Shown in pieces: positions 1 to 13,500 of a stretch of DNA of 64,000 nt (positions within the stretch are counted from its first letter, which is position 1; each line of letters begins with the position of its first letter). The DNA is from Centropus unirufus (lineage: Eukaryota; Chordata; Aves; Cuculiformes; Centropidae), in assembly GCA_013397695.1 (NCBI GenBank), contig VYZI01000128.1, forward strand, positions 284,380-348,379. The letters are read 5' to 3'. Made by a program: the position numbers and the translations under genes. The notes under the pieces were generated by a model. That model worked only from the letters and a program-made list of their open reading frames with translations. It had not been told where the DNA came from and did not search any database.

Positions 1-200
1 GCGGCTCCCCCTGCCCTCACTCCGAGGCAGGCACCTCCCGGAGCCTGGAAGGCAGGAATAGGAGCTGTGGAGAAGCGGGAATTAGACAGGAGTTAAGGAT
101 GTGCCCCATCGGGTGGCGATGTTAGGGGCTGGTGGGGTGATTCCAGCCCGAACTTCGGCTTCCCTTTTTATCCGAGTCTTACAGCGTGGTTCTTAACGTG
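1..200. other. GC-rich left edge, possible shoulder of a neighbouring CpG island
   Basis: The first ~200 bases are clearly richer in G+C than the AT-rich kilobases that follow and contain several CpGs. No exon or open reading frame with recognisable similarity is present. From the known vertebrate gene order, the neighbour on this side should be ZNF827, transcribed away from LSM6, so this could be the edge of its promoter region. That is inference from synteny only. Confidence 0.25.
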
Positions 201-3069
201 GTTCGGATGGAAACACGCTCTAGTCAAAGGAAATGTTTAGTTTCCTTTGTGATAAAAAAGTGCTATTAAAAAAAACCACCAAAAACCAACAAAAAATAAG
301 TCCCCTGGAAACACAGGCAAGAGTGGTAACATTACTGTCTCCGGTCCTTAAACATGCTGAATCACTGAAAATTAGATGATTAAAGCAAAATTTCCGGCAG
401 GCTTTTAGCTACCACGTGTGGAAATTGTAATATGTAGTAATGTCAGCTTTTGAGTCAATTAACACTAGAATTAGGAAAAAAAAAACAAAACCAAACCACC
501 CCAACCCAGCTGAGAAGAATTCATCAATGCCACCTCAAAAATAACTCAAGCTGGCTGGTAGTACGGCTCAATTTGTGTCTCACCATGTGCTCAAAGATGC
601 TCTGTTTAGCAGCCAACTTTTCCCTTTTGCTTAATTAAAACTACAACGCGAGTAGCGATGCTTTAAAGAAAACCACACAGTGGAACAGCACATCCACCTG
701 CACTTTCAAAGTCTTCCCATACACTCCAGTAAATTCCCAGTGAGGCAGCGATGCTGTCCCTGTCCCTTACCGCCTCCCCACCTTGCAGTCTTCCCCAATC
801 CAACATTATATCGGATCTGCCACTGGACTTGTGTAGCAGCTTTCACTTGGGCCATTTTCGTGGAGGTTTAGCTGTGGAACTGCTTGTTGCTAATGCAGGA
901 GATGTGAATTAACACAGAATATGCAAATTACTTCCCCTCATTCATCTCAAACCACTCAAGTGTGCAAGTACTAATGCTGCCAACCATTCAACTACCAAAA
1001 AAAGGTTATCTACTACTGCAGTTTCTACCCCGGACCTTTCTTTGCAAGGTATTTATGGATGTTACTACCCACCAAGGAAGCACAGAGAACAACTGCTGCT
1101 AAAATGCACACATTCAACGGTAGCACCAGAGGAAGAATTAGGTATAAAATTCAGGATATGGACAATCCCATGTGGTATAACAGGATGCTGCTCATCAGCT
1201 GAGCTGCCCTAACTGCTCTTGTGCACCCTCCTGGACTGTACAAGTACAGCGTGTTCGACTAAAATACCTTTGTTTCACTTCAGCCGTGCCCGAGGGGGAA
1301 GCGTGCAGTCAGCTACCTCATTATGCAGTTGTAACTCAATAACCTGTGGCAGTCACTACAATCCTAAAACAGTGGGTTTTTAAAGTTCTGAATTGGCGGA
1401 CACGTGCTGGAAGTAAAGGAGTCACTCTGAATGTGTCAGCTCATCCTGGATTCAAGAGCCAAGTTTTCAGTTGTCACTACCAACCTTTTTTGTTCTACCA
1501 TTTTTATCATATTTTTTGATGACCATTTGCTGAGCATTTAGAAAATTGCCACTTTTACCACTGAAAACTAGGAGTGAATTCCACAGGTCTGCACCTTCTA
1601 TGTGTTCATATATGGTTTGGAGTATTCAGTTGGTCAACTAAGTCAATACTGCTTGAGAAAACTGACTTTTGATAAGTCAACAATCCCCTGCATACTTTTC
1701 CTAAACAGTATTTTTTTTCCAAATGAAAACCAGCTTTTCCTCAGACTTCTTAATAGGCATAACCTCAACTTTTACCAATGACTTTTCAATTGTCCTGATG
1801 AAGCCACCAGTTCTGTGAACTTATTTTCTAGGCTTAGGTATCTTTTACTGTCACAGCTCTCTGGAGACCGGCTAGACTGGAAACAGAAGAGAGTTGTTCT
1901 TAAAAATAATTCTTCCCAAGAAGTACCTATAAACAGAAATAGCTATCGTGTCAACATGAGATGAGAATGGTTGCATTACCACTGACACAGTACCTGTATT
2001 TTACAGAAAGACCCTTTCCTGCTATGAGTTCATCCTTTAAAATAAATAAATAAATAAATAAATCCAATTTTTCTATTGTACCGGGATATATATCCACAAA
2101 TATTTTATGCAGTTATTTAATGCACTTTGGTCAGAAAGCATTGCTTAAATGGTCGAGGAAGAAAGAACTCACCATTCATTCCTTTGAATGGTCCTTCCAT
2201 GCATCCATCCTCATCAGTCAAAACCTACTTTTTGAGTCACTCATTATAAGAGCAAGGAGCACAGGGATTTATGAGCCCTGCTTCCCATGCTGAAAAGCTA
2301 GGAAGGGGAAGGAACCAGCTTCTATAATCCACAAAAAAAAAAAAAAGCAGAAACATCCAGAAGTAAACAGTTCAGCTCTAAGTGGCAACACAACTGTTGT
2401 GCATTTGCCATAATTAGTAATTACAGTGAAATCCTGGTTCCTATTCAATCAATGGCAAAATCCCCACCGATCTGCTCATAGATGGGGTTTTACTTGTAGA
2501 TTTTAGCTTTCCAGTACCAAAGCAAATTGTCCCAAGAGTTGAGCTGCTTTGCTGCCCCCAACTGCTCTTTCCATCCCTTTGCCAGAAGTCAATTTTTCCA
2601 TAACAGAGTCAGCAGAATTAATCATATACCTTCACCTTAGCCCCAGCGTTTTGCAGTTCAGGTGTTAAGACACAGTCAGGCAAACTGAGCGAGCTGCTCC
2701 TTATCCATACTAAGTGCTCGCTGACCCATTTCTGATGCCCTCTTACCCTTCCTTCTGCTTCTCTTCTGCCGGTTTCACTCTGCCGTACCACTTTCCAGTT
2801 CAGATTTGCAATCTCGTTGTTTTATGGGCCTTTTTTTTTTTTTTTCTATTTTAAGAAACACAAAACACAGGGTGATATACTAAGCTTTTGCCAGGGACTG
2901 TGTTATGTAGAGAGCAGCCTGTGCCAGGGGAGCACGGGAAAGCTGTCAGAGGCTGTGTGTCACCTCACAGTTATCCCCTCTCAAACCGGTTCCAGCTAAT
3001 CTAGCCACTTCGTGGCTGACAGAGTTTAAGACAGGCACTAGTGTCAAGCATGGTTTCAAAGCTTCCTGG
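201..3069. other. Intergenic, no gene seen
   Basis: AT-rich single-copy-looking DNA with only short chance reading frames. It contains an (AAAT)n run near 2039-2063, a short A tract near 2330 and a T tract near 2828. No interspersed repeat was recognised. Confidence 0.6.
2039..2063. repeat. (AAAT)n microsatellite
   Basis: About six tandem copies of the tetranucleotide AAAT or its permutations can be read directly. It is a plain simple repeat, likely variable in length. Confidence 0.9.
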
Positions 3070-3110
3070 AATTAATGGAAGACACCAATAATTGGTGTCT
3101 TCCATTAATT
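3070..3110. repeat. Near-perfect 41-bp palindrome (20-bp arms, 1-base centre)
   Basis: The left arm 3070-3089 and the right arm 3091-3110 are exact reverse complements around a single A at 3090. The arms are not simple sequence: each contains the core GGAAGACACC or its complement. A single strand could fold into a 20-bp stem with almost no loop, or the duplex could extrude a cruciform. It lies in intergenic DNA with no terminal duplication or element body visible around it. Confidence 0.95.
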
Positions 3111-6100
3111 AAGCCATGGGAAGTTTTAGGTGATAGATACCAAATGCAAATTCTGCTAGTCCTCGCTATGATAGAGAGGCAGGTATTTAATGTAACCAAG
3201 ATTTCTAGGTTATTTTTTGGTCAAGAGAGTTAATACCAGCTGGCAATTGTTCCCCATCCTGGGGAAGGTAAGATTAATTTTTCTGGAGAGATCTTACTCT
3301 GTCCACGGACTACAGAGGGAACTGAAAGACTGCTTCAGCCCGAAACATCCACTTTCTAGGTACTTAGACCTAGCTTAAAGGCAAACTCCAACTCTTAAAT
3401 ATAAACTATAATCTCATCATTCATTTAACTAAAAGGAATGCCATTTAACTCACAGGAGGGCTGTGTCCTAAGCCATCGCATGTGATCTGACACAGCCTAG
3501 TAACATGGTATGGTTTGACATTCAGGGGTAGTACAGTTTGAGCAAATTAAAGGAATTGCCACCCACCTTGTCTGTCATTCCTCCTTTTCTGCACCACACT
3601 AGCAAAAGCATTTGTGTAGCCCACAGTGAACCAGATTGGACAACAGATGTTGCTAAAATTAACTCAGAAAAACAAAAAACAAAAAAAAAGTCAGATGGTT
3701 TCCCAAAGACCCCCCCAAACTGCCCCTCTAAAGCAGAAAACAAGGGCTGAATGGCCAGTTCTACAACTGAATGGCCAGTAAAGCCAGGCCGGGTAAGACC
3801 ACACACTTAGCCTGCAGGCCCCAAGGCTGTTGTACCCGATTAAGCATTTTGCTCCATTCCCTTTCTCCATGTAGATCCTCATCTCTTAAAAAAAGACTAA
3901 CACACCCCCTGCCTTATTAGACTGTTGGGACCCTAAATATGTCACATATCATGAGCTGTTAATGTGTCTGTCTTTGCATAAGCTCTGTGTGCACACAAGA
4001 AGTGCAAGAATATCAGAAGCCCACCCGCTAGTGTCTCTTCCCATGCCTAATCTGCCCATTCCAATTGCTCAGGTGGCAAGTTACACAAAGGTATTTGCTC
4101 ACCTGGACTTTATCAGAATTAACAGTTACTGGTTTTGCGAATAATGCTTTAGAAAGCTTCCGTCACAGATCAGACTTCTACAAGGAACATACTAGACCCA
4201 CTTCAACCAGGAGGCCAACATTGCCAACTTCAGCTGCCGGATTCAGTAGATTTTCAGGACTGATGAATTCTAATACTCAGTGAAACCACATTTCCTCACA
4301 TAAGAAGAACAGAAAAGGTTGCAAATATCCTTGCACAGTGACTTCAGTAAGTATGTTCTCAGTTAAAACAGTAATTTCTAGCCTGGCCTTGAAGGTGAGT
4401 CCTACTGAGGTTTCCGGTTTCTTCCCCCCTCACCCAGTACGCAGTCAGGTAACTTGCAGGTCTCTCGTTCTGGATAAATCTGTCACTATTTCTTGCCGAA
4501 GGAGCCACTTCTCCCTGCAGCCATGCTTCCTGCATTGCTGTACCAGCTGGCTGTTTGCACTTCTGATAGAAATCAGATAGCATAGCCTCACCCATGAATT
4601 CCCGGGTTATAAATCAGATTATAGTACAGAAAGAAAAAAAAACCCTTTTTTTTTTTTCGTATGATAATGATTGGAACCTTCAGCCATAGCAACCTCCTCT
4701 CAGCCCCTGATGCTTTATGAGGCATGGCTTAGTTTGCCTGTGACAAGCCTTCTGATAAAAGGGGCCCTACCAGTGCCACGGCTATCCCAGAAGCTCTGCA
4801 CTCTGTATCTTGCTGCCACATTTGCACAGCCACAGCCCTCACCTCTGCTGTAACCTGTCCCACCACCTTCTGTTTTAGCCCTTCCATAACACAGAGGCTG
4901 TTCTACTCTCTCTCGCTCCATCCATGAGAGCAGTTTGCTTCTTGCATCAGGTTCTTACAAAGACAGCTTCTCCTTCGTCTCCTCAGTGGGGCAGGAGAAA
5001 GGTCCATGTCAGCAGTTGCCAGACTGGGAGGTCACAGCTCAGCTGAGCAACCTGGAAGGAGCAGGAATGTAAAGCATGGGATGTTCTGTGTCCATCATAC
5101 AATATCCCCATTTCCAGCTTCTGTGAGTTGAGTTTGCCACCCAACTAAATATCTGCCTGGAATTTTCTTTAGCAACTCTCTGCGAATTGAAATGATACCT
5201 GGCAGTAGGAATGAAGCTGAAGAAAACAGAAGAGAAAGTAAGGAGAAAAAAAAAAGCCATTATTTGTATACTACGCTGTCCTTTTCTCCCTCATTTGTGT
5301 TACTAATTGTTTTGTGTTGCATTATTTGGCAACATTTCTAGATTACCTAAACACCTTTCCCCACTCTGATGAACTGAAACAAGTTGGAGGCCTTGGTGCT
5401 CTACTAAGCAACATTCTTCACACTTAGGTGTAAAGCATCATTAGAGGAAACATAAATAAGCTAATCAATACTTTATACTTCAGTTAAATTACTACAAGCC
5501 AAAATGTCATTCTAATTCTCTTTCTTTTTAGCTTGGACCCAATTAGTGAGGATGTTAAGGCAGAGGTGAAAAAGCTTTAAGCTTTTTGTATTATTGGTTT
5601 ACATTTTTTTTACCCTTCCTCAGAGTGAAAGTTTAAAAAATAGAAAGTAGAACCTTTTTTTTTTTTTTTAATCACAGTCTTTGGATAGCGTTTAGAAATG
5701 TTTAATTAGCATACTACACAAAACAATGTAAATCAGACTGACTTAATTTGCTTTTCAGCAGCTAAAGTAATGTAAAAAGTGTAATGGTAAAGAAAATGAA
5801 GGTTGAGATTAAAGAGGCTTACAGTTAATGACAGGCTGAAGTTCAACTGTCATGTAATCGAAAATGTTTGAGAATGGACAATAATTAAAGTCAAGCAAAG
5901 GATGAAGCCCAGATTATTATAATGAGATATGATATGTTCTTCAGACTATTTGGAGGTTAATTTTACTTGGTTTCATATGGTTATGGATAAGTAAGTACTG
6001 TACTACTAGATAGTAAAAATAACATAACTGGATACAGCCTGCTTCACAGTGACCCAAGGTTAATGGTAGTTGCTCTTAGTATATTTAAAAGGTTTAAAAG

Positions 6101-6120
6101 AGATGTAACAATCTCAGCAT
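3111..6120. other. Intergenic, no gene seen
   Basis: Non-coding DNA with short chance frames on both strands. It contains homopolymer tracts (A9 near 3680, T12 near 4650, T14 near 5657) and a small perfect hairpin at 5569-5587, with 9-base arms around one T. No exon with credible splice sites and protein similarity was found. Confidence 0.6.
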
Positions 6121-6540
6121 TACAAATCCAGTGCAATGACAGTAGAAAATGGCACCAAACAGGGTAGCATAATACTGGTGCTCTTGGTTACATGAAAGCA
6201 GCTTCCAGTGTAATGTACGTTGGCTTCTATCTGTATAATTACACTGAATATGTCCATGAATTCTTTCATTCCTGAATGGCACCACCTTTTGAGTAATAGA
6301 TCATTGGTATGCATTGCTCCGATAAGGTATTACACTAATATATCATTAGAGCAACAGATGTATTAGTGTAATACATTACCGGGACGAAGCACTCTGATGA
6401 TGATGTATTCCTGAAAAGATGGCACCATACGGAGAAGACGAGGCCCAGGAGAAGACTTTTGCTCAGTTTAATAGAACAAAAGGTATGCCTTCCTGGCATA
6501 AAAATCCAGTGCTCCCGATGAAGATATGGCACCACTATTA
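6120..6540. repeat. Diverged repeat cluster with four copies of ATGGCACCA
   Basis: The 9-mer ATGGCACCA occurs at 6149, 6276, 6419 and 6526, always in the same orientation, so about every 106-143 bases. Flanking words also recur: AATCCAGTGC at about 6125 and 6504, and ATTCCTGAA shortly before the second and third copies. This suggests an old, decayed tandem duplication. A 14-bp inverted repeat (6327-6340 with 6361-6374) lies in the middle. The family was not recognised. Confidence 0.5.
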
Positions 6541-9500
6541 ATTGTATTCCCATTTGCATTGGTAATTTGAGGATCATATGGCTTGGAAAAAAAGCACTGT
6601 GGCTGAGGAAAAGATATAATTTGAGAACATACCCTGTCCAACTATTTCATAGCCTTTTCCCAGTATCTGATCTCCTCAGCCCTTCAAATGCCTTATCCCA
6701 AATCCCACCATGTTAAAGGTCTCAAGGTGCCCACGCTGTTCTGGTGCAATGAGGTTATGGGAACAGTTCAGAGAGGTTGGTGGTGATACGGCCTGGCAGA
6801 GTTCACCCAAGCAGCTCTAGGCTGGGGCTCAGCTAGACAGAGAGGCAGAGGCCAGGACATCCACTAAGACTGGCCTTGGAGGCTCTTGCTGACTCATTGC
6901 TTCTGAGAGCAAGGATTACAGCACAACTCCTGTGCAAGCCTTGATAGGAGCTGTACTTCAATTTCTAGAGAGCCACATGCAGCTCAAGAGGCACAGACTG
7001 AGCAATTCTCTTCCATCCCTTGTGTGTCAGCCTGCCTTAGGCCAATGAACTGCGTTCAAGCTTAGGTAAAACCAAGGTGCTTTGGGGGATGAGTCAAAGA
7101 AAAGAATACATACTCTGAAAAAAGTTCCAAGAAGCTAAATAGTAGCAGTTGTCAGTAACACATCAAAAAAAAAATGGTTATCTCACTTACCAGGACGTGT
7201 ATTGGTCAGGCAGTCCAGGGATACACAACCTGGCTCATGCTATTTCAAAAGAATTCCACATATTTAATTACAAAAGGTGCGCGCTGCTGTATGAAACAAA
7301 GGTGAGGGCTGTGAACAATTAGTCCTCTGAAAAGTCATCCTTCTTGCTTTACCCATTTGCCATCCATAAATTTTCTTACACAAAATACAATCCAAATGAT
7401 AAATGAGTTAATCTGAAAAATAATTGTTTAAACACAAAGGTTCAGATTACAATACCTTTAGTCACGCAGAGCTGTTGCTTCATACCTTAGCCCTTCTAAG
7501 CCATGGGAAGGTTCAGATTCAGTGGAGATCATAGTTGGGTCCTAAATGAAATTGATTTAAGATGTAATAGTAAGTATATTGGCCATTTTTAAAATAACAC
7601 TAACTGGAATATTAAGGGGTAAGAGCAGGATAGCTACGGAGAAGAGAAAGGAAAAGAAGAATAAGAATTAAGAATGAAAATAAAAGTGATGGAAAGAAAG
7701 AAACAAAAGAGCTAAGAGTGGAGGTGAAATGGCAAGGACAGAAGGAAAAAGAAGCAGAATTGCCACAGTGCTGATTTCAATATTCAAAAGTTTTACTGCA
7801 TCAGTTATAGGGGTACATGAACACACACAAGCACACAATTTTCAATGAGTCATAGAAGCAAAAGGGTCCACTGGACCTGATTTTACCATCTTATCTTGCT
7901 GGGAATAATAACACGCAAAGTTGGTATAGAGTTTTAACAGATTAATATCATTAAGTTTTGCGGGGCCAAAAATTCCGGCAGAAGGGATGAGGCAGATGGG
8001 AATCAAGATAATGATATTTTTCTTCCATTAAAAGGTTTTAATTTCAAAATTATAGAGTGATAAGGCAGCGGTAGTAAGATGAAAAAATAGCCTAACTGGA
8101 TCTCTCTCCCAGAGAAAGGAAAACGGATGCATTCATTATTCCAGCGCAGTGGGACCTAGGAATCACAAAGAAAGGTAAGCACAGCTATCCTTCATAGGTC
8201 CTGGAGAAACAAAGTTGAAGTTTGTTAAAGACCGGCAAGAATACCTGTGTGTCCTCTGGTATCCTGCTGACCTCTGCCCTGAGCTGAAGCTGAGTTTCCA
8301 TTGGTTCCCACTGAAATCCTGGTGTTCCTTTGCTACATCTCTCCGCAAAAAATAACCATCATATAACTGAAGATTATCACAAGGCACACGTGCCCAAGGG
8401 GCTGAAATAAGGTTGTATTGCAGCATTGGTGCTGGAACTTCCTGATTACAATCTTGCTTGGGGTTTTCCCCCACACCACCCATCTTGAGCTGTTTTCTGC
8501 ATGCTTATCTTAATTTACTTTTCTTCAATTATTAATTCAATTTTTAAATAAAACTACCCTATAAATATAAATTCCCACCATTTTTATCTTCCTTTGCCAT
8601 GATAAGTGAATATCAGGGAGGATATGATCAGACATCTTATGTTATGGAGGTCTTAATTAATCTCTTGGAGGCTTTTCTTATCTCTTATTTATTTTTTTCA
8701 GAAGTATCAGTGAATTCAGAAGTAAAGTGAATTAAAATGAGAAAGCTCCAGAGGTTAGTTACATAATTTTGAGGACTCCTATATACGCACATACCACTAA
8801 CATATAATAACTAATACTAACACTAACTTTGTATGTTCTACTATAAATACAACGCAAATGTCATTCTAAAGTATGTAACGTTTCAGTGATTTATATTTTA
8901 CTAATATGTGTAAATTTAAGGCAATGCACATTAAAATGGGATGCCTCCTTGGTGAAGGCTTGAGAGAAATAAAATAGCAACTGTGTTTTCTTGACCTTTT
9001 TTCTTATGTAAAGATTAAATAGGAACTATATTGCTCTTTTGGAAGCCTCTCTACATCTTTCCCAGTGGCACAAGAGGTCAGTACAAACACCAGGACCCTG
9101 ACATCCTTTCCTCTGTGATGAAAAATCCTTAATAATACGTATAGTTAATAAAATCTAATTGCAAAATTCAACTGTAATTTCAGACATAGTAATTGTCCGT
9201 GTGTCAAAGGTATCTTTCATAATATTTGCTTCTATGACATAAGTCCCCCCAACTCTACTCAGCTTCCTCATGAATAAGAGTACACACTTTTAAGTATTCA
9301 CTAATTGTAGGTTCTTGTCTAAATCCAGCCAAATTTGGCACACGGTAATAATGTGAAAGGTCATTTCTCACTTGCTGCTTCTCTGAAGGTGACTTTTCTT
9401 TGGTTGAGCTTCCTGCCAGTGTGTAATTCCCTCTTCTGTTTATTTTACCACTCTGGTACCTCATTAGCCATTGCAGAAATGGGATTTCTTTGATTGTGGT

Positions 9501-10299
9501 TTGCACAGAGGACAGAACATATCGATATGCACTTAAAGAGTGTTAAAATGCAGACTATGCAAAAGCCGGTGTTTAGGGACAACCTGTAAATGTAACTTAA
9601 TGAACCAACAGATCACAGCAGCTTCAAAGTACTGAAAATATAAGAACAAAATCAATGCCGTGGCGCAGGATTGTTAGGAGGTTCCTTTCATTCTCCCACC
9701 AGGAATGCAGTTGATTGCGTTATTCCTGAGCAATTCTTACTAGAGAGATACCATAGCTCACCTCATCCACACCTAAGACATCATTTCCACGCTTCTTTGA
9801 TAACCTCTTCTAGTCCTATGGAAATAAAGTGGGGCTGGAGTCAAACTGGAGCTGCCAGTTCTGCTGACAACTGTCCCAGTCTCCTGTAGATTCAGAAGAA
9901 ATCAAGCAAGGTAGCTGGATCTTGCTTGGACCTTCTTTGGGGAAGCGGCCAAAAAAAACTCCATGGCATGAGTATTGTTGTCCTACCCTTTCCATCCCCT
10001 CCACTTTCCTACCCTCCCACCAGCTCAACTCCAGTTGCCCTCCTTCACCAACTTGAGTTGAAAGACACAAGGTGGCCGTTCTCTTCGGTGACCACCACAG
10101 AGGTCCTCAGTCCAACATCCCACCTGGCTTTCTCTCAGACAGAGCAAGCCCCAATACCACCTACATTTCATCTAAATCTAAAGTTTAGGCAGGACTTGTC
10201 CTGCTCTTCACCGGTAACACTGAGCCCCCTTTTCCTTATAACATCCCTTTTTAGTTATTTTAAAAATATTTTGTCTCTCTCCAGCTCTTTTTTTTTTCT
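6541..10299. other. Intergenic, no gene seen; purine-rich patch
   Basis: No gene or recognised element was seen. About 7619-7757 is strongly purine-rich on the + strand. Minus-strand frames at 8163-8483 and 9255-9506 have no recognisable domain and no supporting splice pattern, so they are not called genes. Confidence 0.6.
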
Positions 10300-10500
10300 A
10301 ACTGCACCATGCCAAAATTTTTTAGCCTCTCTTCACAGGCCTCATTTTTCAACTTTTTGGTATTTTTATTGCTGTCAGCTGATCTCTTTCCAACACGGTG
10401 AGGTAATTTTCAAACCTGGTGCCCACAACTGGACTAAACCTTACAAATGAGGCTTGTGCAGGCCTGTCAAATAGAATAACCACCTTGCTTGTCTCTGTAT
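10300..10500 (-). mobile_element. Old CR1-like LINE fragment (probable)
   Basis: Segments such as the one at about 10418-10445 (accounting for a gapped alignment) resemble the part of the CR1 3' region that reads 'cccagaactggacacagtactccaa...gaggcct' when the element lies on the minus strand. Later words resembling 'agtagagaggaacaatcacc' follow in the correct order. Divergence is high, so this is a pattern-level call made from memory of the family. Confidence 0.45.
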
Positions 10501-10510
10501 TTAATTAATT

Positions 10511-13500
10511 ATCAAAAACGAGGATAATATTAGGCTTTTGATGGCAATGTCTTTTTTAAATTCATGGTTAGACTGTGGCATGTGCGTGGTACACAAGGCC
10601 ACGAGTTTGCTTTTGCTTTAGTAAAATTATAAAAGCTGAAGAGGTACCAATAGCCCTTCCCTGTGAAAAACATTGGATCTCAAGGGGTTGGAAACATGGG
10701 CCAGGGCTAGACACGACTGTCTGCTTGAGAAATGTCAAGAAACAAAGCTGGTCAAGGAACACGGAGTTAAGGCAGTCGCCATGCCAAGGCTGGGAAGCTG
10801 GAGATGCCAAAACCCTGGGGAGGAGAGGAGCAAGGAGGCCTCCAGCGAGGCCTCATTCATTCAAACCTCAGGGCTCCTCAGTTCCAGCCCATCCAGTGTT
10901 TGACTTAAGTTAGAGGCCAGGGCTCCTGGATGCAGCTGGTCGGTGCCTGAAACCCATCTCATAACCTGCAGGAAAAGGCAGAGTTTTTACCCTAAAGGAT
11001 GTCTATTTATAACAAATACCCTAATTTTTCATTTCAAATTAGCATAACTTTTCATTTAATTTTATCCTATTTCTTTCCAAGACATGTTAAATAGTAACAA
11101 AACAACTATATCTTTAGCTCTTTTCCTCAAAGGTTTTCTTTCCTTCTGCTTCTGCTCTCATCTGTTGCCCCCCCGTTAAGCCTCCCACGTGTCTAACACT
11201 TCATCTCCACATTAATTTCACCTCCTAACCATGTGCAATGTCACATATAGTCTTCAGGGAAAAATATTGAAAAGGGAAGAAAAGTACAGTGGATAGAATG
11301 GAAGAAAAAGAACTATAATTTCCTGTAAAATGAAAACTTTCTTTTATGTTTCAAAATTGAGCAGGAGGGATAATTGAAAAAAAAAAAAAAGATACTTGCT
11401 TTCACTTACACTTGTTTTCATTCAGAAAAACCGCCTTTTTATATGTTTCCAGTAGGAGAAAATGCTACAAAACCAAAGAAAACACAGAGCAATGGGGTTA
11501 AAAAAAAAATCTCTCATGTTTTCATTAGGGAGAAACTTGAACCACAAATTTTAAAACTAGGCACTAATAACTTGGGTTTTTTAAACTTTCAAGTCATGTT
11601 ACAAAGAAAATGGAAAGTTTTCCTCATGCACACCTTTTCCCTTTTAAAAAGGACAAGGCAAAAAAAGAAAACTCAAATGAACAAAAAAAAAAAAAACTCA
11701 ACCAGACAAGAGGTCTGCTTAATTTACAGCTGAAAATTTTTTAAATGTTACAAAATTTAAGTATTTTTCAATAGATTCATTTAGTAGGGATGGAAAATAT
11801 GTAAAAAATAAAAACAAAAGCCAAAAACTGTTTTACTTGTAAAGAGAACAACCACCTGCAGTCTTTTGTTGTTTCACAGAATATCTTCAAGTGAAATGGA
11901 ACTACTGAAGAATGGAAATTTATCTTATACTGGTGATTCCTCCACTGCAGGTCAAAGCTGAAGACTATGTATTGCCACCTTTAAATGCAAAATAAAAATA
12001 CATTGTAATCAGCAGCTCAGCTCTCCCTAACCTGACTTCCATGCCGTGTCCATCATTGCGGCCTCCAATGGGAAGCTCAAGTGAGGCCCGCCACCTTGGA
12101 AACCCTCCTATTGGTTTTTGCGGTTTGAATTAAGCAAAGGTCAATCGTTATCTTTTTTATTTACCCAGAGAGACCAAAGAAATGTGGAGAAGTTCAGGTG
12201 TCTGTAAACACAGAAGCGCCTGGGAACGCGTGGCAAAGGGGGTTATTTTGCCAGCCATACCCTTTGTGTCCTGTAGTTCTCGGCACTGGCCTTCTGGCAA
12301 CGTCCCCTGAAGTATTCATAAAATTATTTCACAGTACAACAGAGTGTCACAAAGGCTAATTGACTTGTGCTGCCGCAACGAGCCGCGGCTGTACACATCC
12401 CGGCAGCACTGCTTCCAGCCAAACGTAGGCACGCAGCTGCAAGTGGAAACGGGGATTTGAATTCCTAACCTTTAGCTCCCCAAATTCAGGTCTTTGTCCA
12501 GAGAGTAGGAAGAGCAGCTGTAGTCACATGGAAGCGCTGCTCTTCATGGGAATGTTTGCTCCGTTGGGGTAAAGAAGAGCAGTGCACCTTCACTTTGGCT
12601 AAAACAATGTATTTTCCAGGGAAATCTACTTCTGGAAAAATGCCACAGTTTTTTTATATATATTTTTTTTTGGGTATCTGAGTGGTTACAACTGAACACC
12701 AGGTGCTGGAATCAGAATGAACTGTCTCAGTTTTTCTCTCTGTACCTCAATTCCTTCTTGTACGCCCTTCTCCTCACCACCCTGCCAGCCCCCCACTCCA
12801 TGTTTTCTCTGGCTTGTCTACTGGACAGAAATGCAGTTTACAAGTATACAAAATCTGTTTAAATTTAAGCACAAAGTGCCCTACTTTCAGTGCCACTGCT
12901 GACATTTAATTAATGAAGAGGGCATGTTCGTAATTGTTGGAATGTATCAGGCCTTAGTAGCAACGCATTTGTAAGCTTTCCATCTAGGGCAATGCTCCAG
13001 ACTGAAGCCATCTTTTAGGCTGTAAATACGTGTTTAGGAGGATTTTCAATGCTTAAACTTCTTAATGATATAATTAAGGATGCGGAGAACTTTCTGAAGG
13101 ATTATGTTAACATAATCCCTGTTGAGGCAGGATAGCCTCACCTGCCACACCTGAAGAAGAAGAAAAAAACCCTGCAGTTACAGCCGCAACACTGGTTACT
13201 CTCCGAAACTTTTTCAGAAGCCAGGAGAGCTATTTCTACAGGGCAAAAAATAAGTAAGAAGTGTTTCAAGTTCCTTTAAAGAATCATTCAAAGCGTCTAC
13301 TCTAGTTTCAGTGCGCCTTTTCTGTAGTTTTGGGAAAAACGGTTGCCATAAAAAAAAACCATACAGGACTAAATGGCTGATGGCTGAGGAGCCAGATTTC
13401 CATTCATTTCAACTCATTTTCACCCCTGTGTACAGCCCAGGACTCACACTTGGAAAGAAGATGTCCCCATTTACTCCTACGGAGGCACAGACATGCCTGC

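Noticed and set aside
1..200. ZNF827 first exon
   Set aside because: No coding similarity can be read. Synteny makes ZNF827 the expected neighbour, but the exon is not visible in the window.
6390..6420. C/D box snoRNA-like words (tgatgatg ... ctga)
   Set aside because: The boxes are only about a dozen bases apart and there is no terminal stem.
9926..10450. 174-codon Ser/Pro-rich + strand frame
   Set aside because: The second half overlaps an old CR1-like fragment, and the composition follows a C/T-rich tract. Not protein-like.
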